Source: Rebecca billardiae RCC1528
Lineage: Eukaryota > Haptophyta
Length of the DNA stretch: 64,000 nt
Direction: 5' to 3'
NCBI GenBank assembly: GCA_965240325.2
Contig: OZ251250.1
Span: 186,001 to 250,000 of the forward strand
Shown: positions 21,868-31,831 of the stretch, piece after piece
Layout of the letters: every line of letters starts with the position of its first letter
How positions within the stretch are numbered: the stretch's first letter is position 1
The notes under the pieces: model-generated
What the model was told of the DNA's origin: nothing
Database searches by the model: none
The model's input: only the letters and a program-made list of their open reading frames with translations
Position numbers and translations under genes: made by a program

Positions 21868-23174
21868 GCCCGGCGGCCGCCGCCGAGCCGCCGCCGCCGC
21901 TGCCGCCGCCGCCCGCGCGCGAGGGCGCCGCACTCGCGCTCTGCGCGGCGCGCGCGCGGCTGGCCGTGGCATACGGCGCCGGTCCCAAAGTGCATGTGTA
22001 CGCGCTCGACGTGGGTAGTGCCGAGCAGCTGAGCACGCGTGCGCGCGCGCTCGGCGCGGCGGCGGCGGCGGCGGCGGGCGGCGCGGCGGCGGGCGGCGCG
22101 GCGGCGGCGAGCGGCGCGCCGTGCGCGGCGGCCGAGGCGGCCGCGCGCGGGGCCGTGCGCGCGCGCCGCGTCGCGACGATCGATCTCGGCGCAATCTCGC
22201 TCCATCTCGCCCCGAGCTCGGCGGCCGCGCGCGGCGGCGGCGGCGGTGGCGTGTGCTGGCTCGGCTGGCGGCCCGGCGGCGGCGGTGACGCCCTGGGCGT
22301 ATGCACGCGCGCGCCGCCCGCGCCGCGGCTGCTTGTGCTCGGCGCCGCGTCGGCCGGCGGCGAGCTCACCGCGGCCGTCCCGATCCGCGCCGCGCTCGGC
22401 GCGCGCGCGCGGCGCGCCGCGCTCGGCGCCGCGCCCGCGGTGGCGTGGGGAAAGGGCGGCGCATCATTGTGCGCCTCCGCGGGCTCGCCCGGCGGTTACG
22501 CCGGCGGTTACGCCGGCGGGTACGACGGGTACGCCGACGTGGCGCTGTGGGCGCCGGTCGCGGCGTGCGGTCGGCACACGGCCAGCTGGGGCGGCGCGGC
22601 GGTGGCGCCGGCGGCGGCGCCGGGCGGCGAGGGCGGCGCGCCGCGGCCGCGCGCCGCCTCCGTCGCCGCCGCCACCGCCGCCGAGGCGGGCGCGCGCGCG
22701 CACGCGCGCGCTCACGCCTCCGCCGTGCACCGCTGCGCGCGCGCGCGCGCGCCCGCGCCTCACGGCGCGCCGCCCGACGGGCCGAATCTGCATGGCGCGC
22801 CCCACGGGCCGAATCTGCATGGCGCGCCCCACGGGCCGAATCTGCATGGCGCGGAAGGCTGGCTGTGCGGGGGGCGGCCGGCGGCGGCGGCGGCGGCGCC
22901 GTCATCGGCGGCGCCGGCGGCGCGCGCTCTGCGCCGCAGCGAGGCGGGCGGCGGCGGCGGCGGCGCGCTGAGCGCGCGTCCGCTCGCCATGCTCGCCGCG
23001 GACCGCACCGTCCTGCTGCTGCACGCCGGCGGGCCGAAACTGCATGGCGGCGGCGGCGCGGCGCGGGGCGCGCCGCCGCCGCGCTGGGTGCCGCTCAGCG
23101 TGCCTCGCGAGTTCTGCTGCACGCGCCTCCTCCGCACACCGGCGGCGGCGGCTGGCGGCGGCGGCGCGGGCCGC

Positions 23175-23206
<32 letters not shown>

Positions 23207-23828
23207 CGCGCACCGCCGGAGCGAGCCGCCGTTACACTCGCCGTTACGCGCGCCGCCGTGTAACGGGCCGTTACGCGACGGCCCGCCGTGTAACGGGCCG
23301 GTGCGCGCCGCCGCGCTTAGCGAGGGCGGCACGCACCTCGCAGTGGCCTCTGACCACGGCCTCGCGACGTGCGCGCTGCGCGCCGCGCGCTGGCGGCTGT
23401 GCGCGCGCCCGGCGGACGATGCGAAATTGCATGCGCGCGCGCTCGGCTGGCTCGGGCCCGAGGTGGTGCTTGCGGTGTGCTCGGAGGGAGATTGCAATCT
23501 CGGCCCGGGCGTGCTCTGCGCGTTCGCGCGCACCGAGCCCTCCGCCGCCGACGCGCTGTGCGTGCTGCGCCTGCCCGGCGGCGGCGGAGTCGGCGGCGTC
23601 GGCGACGGTGGCGGCGGCGACGGTGGCGGCGGCGATGGCGGCGGTTGCGGCGGCGGCGCGCACGCAGATGTTGCGGACGGCGACGGAGGCGGCGATGGCG
23701 TGGAGGAGGAGGGCGAGGAGGGGGAGGAGGCGCGCTGCTGGGGTCTCCACGTGCACCGGCTCGCTGCCGGCGTCGAGGCGAGCGGCGGCGTGGGCGGCGG
23801 CGTCGGCGTCTCAAGCGATGGCGGCGGT

Positions 23829-23861
<33 letters not shown>

Positions 23862-24241
23862 GGCGGCGGCGGCGGCAGCGGCGGCGGCGGCGGCGGCGGC
23901 GGCGGCTGCGAGCTGCTGTGCGGCACAACGAGCCGCGTGCGCGCGGACGGCGGCGCGGAGGCCCTGCCGCCCGGCCCCGTGCGCCCCGCGCTCCCCGCGC
24001 CCCCCACCGCCTTCGTCGTCACCCTCGGGATCGGCCCATGCGTTTTCGTGGTGCTAGCAACTGTCTGGGCGGCGGCGGCGGCAGCGGCTCACAGCGGCGG
24101 TGGCGGCGGCGACGACGGTGGTGGCGGCTTCGGCGGCGGTGGCGGGCGTGGGGGCGCGGACGGGGCTGGCGCGCGCGACGGCGGCGCGGGCGCCGCGGCG
24201 CGAGCCGGCGCGGGCGGCACCGGCTTCTGGGGGGCCCTCTT

Positions 24242-24274
<33 letters not shown>

Positions 24275-27200
24275 AAGCGGCGGCGGCGGCGGCGCGACGA
24301 GCATGGCGCGCCGGCCGCGCGTCGCGCTGTCGGTGGTCGCGACGTTCGCGTGCGACGAGGGCGGGGCGCACGCGGCGTGCGAGGCGGGGCGGCCGTGCGC
24401 GCTGCTCTACGCGCAGCTCACGCAGCCGCCGGCGCCGCTGCCCGACACCGCCTCCATCCCCATCGCCGACACCGGCCGCCATGCTGACGCCGCGGCCGGC
24501 ACAGAGCGCTTCGTCCATTCAGCATGGCCGCCGCCCGCCGCGCTGCGCCATGTGGTGCTCACGGCCTCGCACCCGGGGGAGCGCTTCGAGCTGCGCGGCG
24601 GCGGCAGCGCGGCGGCGGGGCCAAGGGCGCGCAGCGCGAGCGCGCACGACGAGCCCACCGCGCGCGAGCGCGCGAGCGCGGCCGCCGGCGCGGGCGCCGC
24701 GGCCGCGGCGCACGCTATGCCTACGCCGCTGCGTCCGCACGGCGCGTCCGCCGCGGATGCCTCGGCGGTCGGGCGCGCGGCGCCGCCGTCGCGGCACGCG
24801 CACGCGCCCGTCGCGCCCGAGCCCGAGGAGCCGCCCCCGCCGCGCCTCGCGCGGCCGTTCGGCGGCCTCGCCGCCGGCACGAAAGTGCTTGGCTGGGGCG
24901 CCCTCGCGAGCGAGCCGCGCGCGCGCGCGCGCGCGCGCGCGCACGGTGCGCCACGGTCGCCGCCGAGGCCCGGCGACGGCGTGGCGCCGGCGGGCGTGCC
25001 GTCGGCACCCGCCACGCCGACGCCGGGCTCGGCTGCGGCCGAGGCCCACAGTCGCCCGCCCTCGCCGCCGCCAACCGTCGTGTCCGCCATCGTCGTTGAT
25101 CAGAATCTGTGCGACGCCGCGGCGGCGGCGGCGGCGGCGGCGGCGGCCTCGGCGGCGGCGACGGCGGCGGCGGCGGCGGCGGCTGACGTGGGCTGCGCGG
25201 AGGCGGCGGCGACGACAGCGATGACGACGGCGGAGGCGGGCGCGGGGCGCGGCGCCACGCGGCGGCACCCAGCCGCGCGCACCGCGGCTGCGTCCGCGGA
25301 GACGGCGGCGGGTGCCAGCGCACCCGTGCGCGCCGCCGCATGTCCCGCCGCAGCCAGCGGCGCAGCCGGCGCGGCCGGCGGCGGCAGTGCGCAGCGGGCG
25401 GCGGCGGGTGGCGGCGGGGCGGGCGACGGCGCGGCGTGGGGCCCGCCGGGGCTGACGCGCGCGCGCTCGCACTCCGCCCCGCCACCACTCCGCGCCGCCG
25501 CCGCCGCCGCGGCATCAGCCACGCCCGAGCCGCCGGCCGCGGCCGGCCGAGATTGCAATCTCGCGGCCGCGGCCGCGGCCGGCGCGCCGGCGGCGGCCGG
25601 CGGCGGCGCGGCGGAGTGCGCCCGCGCCCTCGCCGTGCTTGGCGTGCTCTGCGCCGACGGCGTCCTGCGCACGCGCACGCTGGGCATCCGGGCGGAGCTG
25701 CTCCGGCCGCCGCCGCGCCCGCCGCCGCGGCAGCCGCAGCAGCCGCGCTCGCGCGCGCCGCCGCCGCCGCCCGCCGCGGCGCGCTCGCACAATCACGATG
25801 GCGGCGGCTCGTCAGGCGGCGACGCCCCTGCGGCTGAGCCGCCGCCGTGCGCCCTCGGCGCGTGGCAGGCGCACGACCTCGGCGCGGCCGAGCTGATTGG
25901 CTGGCACGTGAGTATCCCGAGCGTACCCGCGCTACCCGCATTACCCGCGCTACCCGCATCACCCGCGTTACCCGCCGCGGCCGCAGCGGACGGTGGCACC
26001 GGCGGCGCCGCCGCCGCCGCCGACGACGACGCTCGCGTGCTCGAGGTGGGTAATGCGGGTAAAGACGACGACGCGCGCGTGCTCGAGGTGGGCAATGCGG
26101 GTAATGCGGGTAATGACGACGACGCGCGCGTGCTCGAGGTGGGCAATGCGGGTAATGCGGGTAATGACGACGACGCGCGCGTGCTCGAGGTGTGGACTGT
26201 GCGCGCAGCAGCGCGGCGGCAGTCGGCCGACGGCAGCCGCAGCAGCTGCGCGGGCTGGCACGGCGCCGACGCCGACGCCGACGGCGGCGGCGACGGCGGC
26301 GGTGGCGGCGGCGAGGGCGGGGGCACCGTCCAGTGGCACAGCATCAGCCTGGGGCGCGCGCGCGGCCGCGTCGGCCGCGCGCGGCTGCGCCGCGCGCACA
26401 CTCAGCCGCGGCACGGCGCAGACAAGTGCGAGGTGGCGCTCGCTGTTGTGCCGCCCCTCGGCGCGCTGGTGAGCGCGCGCGGCGCGGACGGTGGCGCGGA
26501 CACCGACGCCGACGCCGGCGGCGGTGAGGAGCCTGCCGGAATGGACGAACCCGGCGCGATGGACGAAGCCGAAGAGGCCGCGGGCGGCGGCGGCGCCGCG
26601 GGCGCGCGGCCGCGCGGCGGCGGCGGCGGCGACGGCGGCGGTGGCGGCGCGCGCGGGCTGTGGCCGGCGCCGGTGGGCGGGCTCCCGCGCCTTGTGCGCA
26701 GCTCGACCGCCCACGCGGCGCTTCGCGCTCTGCTCGACGACGCGCTGGCCGCGTCGGGCGAGATTGCAATCTCGCCAGGTGGAGCCGACGCGCCGCCAGC
26801 GCGCGCCGCCGAGGCTACGGCGCACTTCGCCGAGGCGCTCGCGCGCGCGGCGCACGCGGTGCGCACCGACGGCGGCGTAGACGGCGGCGCCGGGGCGCAC
26901 GTGTTGATCGCGCTGATTTGCGAACTAGCCGAGGAGGCGGGCTCGGGCTCGGCGCTGCGGCTTGCGCTGCGGCTGGCGCGCGAGGCGACCGCGCGGGCGG
27001 CGCACGCGCCAGCGGAGCACGCGCGGCACGCCGGCGCGGCGCAGCCGCACGCCGCACAGCCGCACAGCCGCACGGCGGCGGCGGCATCGCCGCCGCGCGG
27101 CCTCGCCCCCGCCGCGCCGCACAGCCCCACGCCGCCGCCGTTGCCGCCGCCGCCGCCGCGCGGGCTCGCGCCTCTGACGTTTGAATCGTTGCTCGTACGC

Positions 27201-27485
27201 GCCGTGCGCGCGTGCCCGCCCGACGCGTGGGCGCGCGTGCTCGACGCGGCGGGCGTGGGCCCGGCGGAGTGCGCGCGCGCGTGCGTCACCGCCGGCGCGC
27301 TCGACGCCGCGGCGAACTACGTGCTCGTCGAGCGCGAGCTGCGCGGCGCGGACGCGGCGCGCGCGCTCGCCCGCAAGATCCTGGCCGTCGCGCGCGCGGA
27401 GGCGCGCGAGGCCGCGCGCGGCGCGGACGGGACGGGCGCGCTGGTGGCGGGGCTCGAGCGCTTCCTCGAGCACGCGCTGGGCTGA
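19905..27485 (+). CDS. RIC1: RIC1 homologue (RAB6 GEF subunit), greatly expanded by low-complexity inserts
   Basis: Single open frame of 2,526 aa from the ATG at 19905. The N-terminus matches the RIC1 beta-propeller: VTALAFNARTSVLAVASSAT with IALW, then EEWLVWRPDGRMLALL and VTVYAV. Further propeller blades are scattered between inserts (GPKVHVYALDVG near 694; LAVASDHGLATCAL). The C-terminal RIC1 domain (about 2260-2526) has LVRSSTAHAALRALLDDALA, HVLIALICELAEEAGSGSAL and AGALDAAANYVLVERELRG, matching the helical repeat of the family. RIC1 with RGP1 activates Rab6/Ypt6 at the Golgi. Animal and yeast proteins are about 1,050-1,420 aa, so half of this protein is Gly/Ala/Pro-rich insertion, including palindromes and minisatellites described separately. 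An uninterrupted frame over 7.5 kb supports one exon, though small stop-free introns cannot be excluded. Confidence 0.8.
20692..20858. repeat. Two copies of a 19-bp palindrome GAAGTTTC-CAC-GAAACTTC in RIC1
   Basis: Perfect 8-bp arms around CAC occur at 20692-20710 and 20840-20858. The first is read as SFHETS, the second as KFPRNF, because the reading phase differs. Both sit in Gly/Pro/Ala-rich linkers. Confidence 0.95.
22779..22853 (+). repeat. 27-bp minisatellite in RIC1 (GPNLHGAPH x3)
   Basis: The unit GGGCCGAATCTGCATGGCGC plus CCCCACG is repeated three times in frame. Related single copies with GGGCCGAAACTGCATGGC and GCGAAATTGCATGC occur near 23033 and 23420. Confidence 0.9.
26025..26192 (+). 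repeat. Minisatellite encoding DDDARVLEVGNAG units in RIC1
   Basis: Four units of roughly 45-54 bp contain GACGACGACGCGCGCGTGCT, then CGAGGTGGGCAATGCGGGTAAT. The number of internal GGGTAATGC triplet groups varies between units. The opposite-strand motif TACCCGC is repeated just upstream (25924-25977). Confidence 0.9.
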
Positions 27486-27964
27486 GGGCGCCGCGCGCGC
27501 GCGCCTGCCGCGGGGGGTCGCGTCGTCACTGAAATCGTCCATCGCAGATCGCTCATCGCTGGCTTGGCATTCCGAGCGCAGCGCAGGACTCGCGCGCTTG
27601 TAAGCCCTCGTGTAAAAATAGCCAGCTCTTCTTATGAGCACATACGCGCGGCCTCGCGAATGTTGAGATTACACCCCGCGCGGGGAGGAACACGACACCC
27701 ATGAAACGCCCTGGTCTGGTCCGGATCCCGCGGCTTCGGCGGGCGCTTCGGATTCCGGCTTTGCAGTTTCTGCAGTTATCGGCCCGCCTAAGAATAGACG
27801 CGTTGTGACCAGGGCCCTTGCCTTGTGAAACGTTGAACGCGGACTTGTCCCCCCTCGGAAGTTAGCGGGCCGGCCGTCCCGGAGCGAGTCGTTTTCGGAC
27901 TGGCGGAGCTGAGCAGTGCAACCGCGCGCCGCCGCGTTACGGCGCGCGGTCGGCCGGGGCGAGG
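27486..27964. other. Intergenic region between RIC1 and the TIR-like gene
   Basis: The 479 bp contain RIC1 3' UTR sequence and the probable promoter of the downstream gene. GC content falls to near balance between about 27590 and 27860. No coding region is seen. Confidence 0.5.
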
Positions 27965-30900
27965 ATGGGCGAGCCGCGCCGTCGCAGCCGGCCGGAGATA
28001 CGGATCGTGCTGCCCGCGGAGGACGACCGCGCCGAGGTCGTCCCCGGCGTGCGCACCGAGCCCTCCCTCTCCGCCGCCGCCTCGTCCGCGTCGTCGGCCG
28101 CCACAGAGTCATCGCGCGGGCCGGCGACGGATTCGAGCGCGCACGCGGGCGGCGCGGCGTCGACGGCGGGCGCGAGCGAGATGCTCTCGCCCGAGGTGCG
28201 CGCCGTCCTCTCGCGCCAGGGCCGCTTCACCGACTTCTCGCGCTCCACCGACACCGAGTCGCCGCCGCGCTCGCCCTCAGACGTGCAGTCTCGGCTCGAG
28301 GCGGCGAGGCGGCAGGGTCGCGTCGTGCGCCGCCGGATCCAGACGCCGTCCATCGTGGTGGGCGCGGTGCTCACGATGGCGGGGATTTTGCTGCTCTTCA
28401 CCCTCGCCGCAACCGACTACGCCCACGCGGGCGCGCTCCTCATCGTCCCCGGCGTGCTCATCATGCTTGCCGCTCTCATGCCGACGGACACGGCGGTGGT
28501 GCGACTGGTGGCGCTGCTGGTGTCGGTGTGCGCCGCCATCGTGGGCGCGTTCTACGTCGCGTCGGCGCTGGTGCGCGCGCGCGTCGGCGGTCGCGCGCGG
28601 AGCGGCGCGCGATCGGTGCCCTTGCGCGCGCACGCGTGCTGCTCCGCCGGAGGTGCGCTGACCCTAACCCTAACCCTAACCCTATGCCTGCGCATCGACG
28701 CCGCTGCCCACACCCTTGGCCGGCGGCTCTCGCAGTGGCTGCAGCCCGTCGAGCTCGCGACCGACGGCGCCGGCCGTCTGCGCTGCGCCCTGCTCGCGGG
28801 TAGCGCTGCGCAGCCGCAGCCGTCGTCGGCCGCGCGCGACGCGGAGGCAAATTCCTCTGACCGGGACGGCGGCGGCGGCGGCTCGACGGGTGCGGGGGAT
28901 CAGAGGGTGCGGTGCTGGGCGTTCATGGCGAGCGCGCTCTTCCTCGGGCTGCTCGGCGCGATCGCGTGGGCGCTCGCGCTGCGCACGCTCTCCGACGTCC
29001 TCCGCAGGCTGCCCACGCGCGCGCTGCTCGACCACATCTGGGCGGGCGTTGGTGCGCGCGCGCACGCTGCACTGTGGTGGTGGGCGCGCGTGTGGCCGGC
29101 GTCTGCTCGCGCCCTCTCTCGTCCACACGCCCCTCCTTCCCCTCCTTCCTTGCTCTTCCCTGTTTTGGATTTGTGTTGTTTCATTCCCTTCCCATTGTTG
29201 CCGCGGCGCCAGGCTTTGCATACCTCGCGTGCGCACTGCTCAACGTCGGCGCAGTCGTGGGCTACGCGGTGGCGGGCGTGCGGCCGCCGCCGTCGCAGCT
29301 GGGCACGATGGCGGCGCTCACCGCCTCGCTGTGCGTGTGCGGCGGGCTGGCGGCGACGCCCGGCTTCCGCCGCCGCGTCCACGCCTTCCTCTCCGCGCGC
29401 GGCGAGGCCGTCGCCACCGCCGCGGGCGTCTCCGCCCTCCTCGGCGACCGCACCCCGACCGAGGCCCTTGCCATCGCCGAGCGAAACCTGCGGTGCGTGC
29501 GCGCCGACCAACTCGACTATGAGACTCTGCTCGGCAACGCGCCCTCGCGCGCGCTGTACGAGATCTCGAGGCCGGCGAGGCTGGGCGAGATCGACTTCTT
29601 CCTCAGCCACTCGTATGCGCCGCGCGCGCGGAAATGCGGATGCACTCGGACGAATCACTACGTACTCCGAATGATTTACGACCGCGCGACGCCCGCCGCG
29701 CCGCGGCCGCGCGCCGCGCGCGCCCCTGCGCCGCCACGCGCAGCTGGTCGGACTGCCCCGAGGGCAAGTGGGCCGCGCTGCAGTCGTGGCGCGCCGACTT
29801 TGTGCGCGCGCACGGCCGCGAGCCCAGGCTGTTCCTTGACAAGCTCTGCATTCCGCCCGACGGTATGCTCATGCATGCGCGCAACTGCCGCAGCCGCGTG
29901 CATGTGCATGCGCAGCCGCAGCCGCAGCCGCAGCCGCGGCCGCAGCCGCGGTCGCAGCCGCCGTAGCAGCGGGCGCTGCTACGGCGGCTGCGGCTGCCAG
30001 CTGCGGCATGGCGGCCGCCGCGAGGGCGGCGGCGGCGGTGGCCACTGCGGCTTTGCGGGTGTGCCGCTGGCTGCGGCCGCACTGCCACAGTACAGCTGAC
30101 CGCTTGCTTCCCCTGCCTGCGCGGCCACGCCCTCGGCCCCCCGCCCCGCCGCCCCCCGCGCGTGCGCGCCGCGCGCGCGCGCAGACATCGAGACCAACCT
30201 GGTGTGCCTCCCCGTCTTCCTCGCCGCGTGCAACAAGCTCCTCGTGCTGCCCGGGGACACGTACCTCACCCGCTTGTGGGCGGTCGTTGGTGCGTGCAGT
30301 CCGGTGCGGTCCGGTGCAGTCCGTTGGTCCGGGCGCGAAAGGCGAGGGGCGCGCATGCGCGCGCGCGCGCGCGCCGCGGCGGCTCACGCCAGCCGCCACG
30401 CCGCGCCCCGCCGTGCACGTGCACGCAGAGCTGTACGTCTTCCTCGAGATGGGCGGCACGCTCGAGCAGATCGAGCTGCGCACCGTGCGCTGCCCCCGAC
30501 GAAACACGCGCCCGCCGCACGCCGACGCGACGGTCGCGCCCGAGGCGCGCAACGCTGCGCCAGCGCCAGTGCCGGTGGCTCGTGAGGGCTTGTCCGTCGA
30601 CGGCGGCGGCGGGACGGACGAGCCTGCGACGAGCCTCGGCCGCGCGTGCAGCGCCGCGCTCATCCCGAACAGCCCGTTCTCGCGCCTGCGCCGCGTGAAC
30701 GCCCAGCGCGGCTACACGTGCTCGTGCGAGCTGCCCCACCCGGCCAACCAGCAGCAGAACAATGGCGGCCAGCTGGATTTGGCGGAGGCATGCCGCCGGT
30801 TCGACGTGCGGCAGGCGAACACGACGGTCGCGGCGGACAAGGAGCGGCTGCTCACGATGATCGAGAACGGCTTCGGCACGCTCCGCGCCTTCAACGCCGT

Positions 30901-31468
30901 CGCGCGCAGCCTCCTCGCCGCCGCTCTGGAGCGTGAGGAGGCTGTTCGGTCGATGCCACCAACTGCGCCCACGTCGCGCGCGCGCACACCCGTGCGCGCG
31001 CCGCGGCTGGCGCCGATCGCGGCGGAGTCGCGCGCGTTCCTGCCGCCCCCGCCGATGCGCGCGCTGACCGACGACGCGAGCGGCGCGCTGGCCTCGAGCT
31101 TCGGCAGCATACGCCGGATCGCGCGCCAGACGCAGTCGGCGCCGCTGCCGCAGACGCTGCACCGGCAGCAGTCGGCGCCGGCCGTCGTCGACAACACGCG
31201 CAAGCGGCGCGCAGCGTCGGCCGCGACGGTCGGCGTGAGCTTCGACGAGAACGCGACGGAGGGCGTGCCCGCAGCACGCAGCGGCGCCGAGGACGACGCC
31301 GCGGCCGCCGTGCCTGCGAGCGGGTGCGCGCCGACGGGCGGCAGCAGCGCAGAACCTGCAGAACCGCCGCTGCCCAAGCAGCGGGCACAGCGCGAGCCGC
31401 CCGAGTGTCGACCGTGCGCGCCGCCGGCGTCCCTCGTGCTCGAGTCGGCCGACGCCTCGCCTCGGTGA
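27965..31468 (+). CDS. Membrane-anchored TIR-like protein (6 exons)
   Basis: Exons 27965-28570, 28736-29051, 29213-29612, 29744-29862, 30185-30289 and 30429-31468 join in phase to give 861 aa; every intron is GT-AG. Residues 1-110 are disordered. About six membrane helices follow in exons 1-3 (for example GAVLTMAGILLLFTLAATDY and ALLIVPGVLIMLAALM). Splicing then builds a TIR-like fold: EIDFFLSHSWSDCPEGKW, WRADFVRAHGREPRLFLDK, LCIPPDDIETNLVCLPVFLA and GDTYLTRLWAVVELYVFLEM. The FLSHSW start, the DKLCI segment and the C-terminal RLW..ELY helix resemble a TIR-like family expanded in some protists. The tail is disordered and Ser/Arg-rich. A sensing or NAD-related role is possible but not shown; an obvious catalytic Glu could not be assigned. 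Intron 1 is 165 nt, stop-free and in frame, so it may be retained. Confidence 0.75.
28661..28684 (-). repeat. Interstitial telomere-type repeat, about four CCCTAA units, in intron 1 of the TIR-like gene
   Basis: Four head-to-tail CCCTAA units lie about 50 nt before the 3' splice site. Each unit contains CTAAC, a branch-point-like sequence, which may explain tolerance at this position. If the intron is retained the run encodes a short Leu-Thr repeat. Confidence 0.9.
29953..29992. repeat. Perfect 18-bp hairpin in intron 4 of the TIR-like gene
   Basis: CGCAGCCGCCGTAGCAGC at 29953-29970 pairs with its exact reverse complement at 29975-29992 across a 4-nt loop (GGGC). It lies next to a run of CAGCCG hexamers. 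In RNA this would be a very stable stem between the splice sites at 29863 and 30184. Confidence 0.9.
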
Positions 31469-31831
31469 GGGCAGTGCGGGTGCGCAGCAGCGCCTGCCAG
31501 GGGGCGCTGACTCGACGAATCACTCGCCGGCATCACGGCATTAATCACGGTCACGCGCCATCGGGCTGACAGGTGCCTGCCAGCGCGTGGTCATCGCGTC
31601 ATCATAGATGTCTGCTCAGCAGATCATCAAGATGCTGCTGATGAGACTGCTGCCGTTATACTCGTCGGAGAAGCAGCCGCCGTATAGGGGGCGCGCGTAC
31701 CGTTGGCGCGGCCTAGCAGGACCGCGGATCGTCACGCGTGACCGCGCGTGCTTGCCATGCTGAGGCAACGCGGTAGCACGGACTGGCGCAGCCGGACAGC
31801 TAGTGGCGGACACTAGTGGCACGGCCGGCCG
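31469..31831. other. Intergenic region between convergent genes
   Basis: The TIR-like gene (+) and the multi-pass membrane protein gene (-) converge here. No coding region or structured element is recognised. Confidence 0.5.

Larger units (their letters stand above)
21263..26774. repeat. Eight dispersed copies of palindrome GAGATTGCAATCTC within RIC1
   Basis: Seven copies match the 16-bp CGAGATTGCAATCTCG exactly: 21263-21278, 21414-21429, 21518-21533, 21606-21621, 21771-21786, 25548-25563 and 26759-26774. The eighth has only the 14-bp core (23488-23501). They are read as EIAIS three times and DCNL five times, so two reading frames are used. All lie in low-complexity linkers of an otherwise extremely GC-rich gene. 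Confidence 0.97.

Noticed and set aside
20303-22369. Long minus-strand open frame (688 codons) opposite RIC1
   Set aside because: Open only because GC-rich DNA lacks stop codons; composition is Ala/Arg/Pro-rich with no domain, while the plus frame has conserved RIC1 segments.
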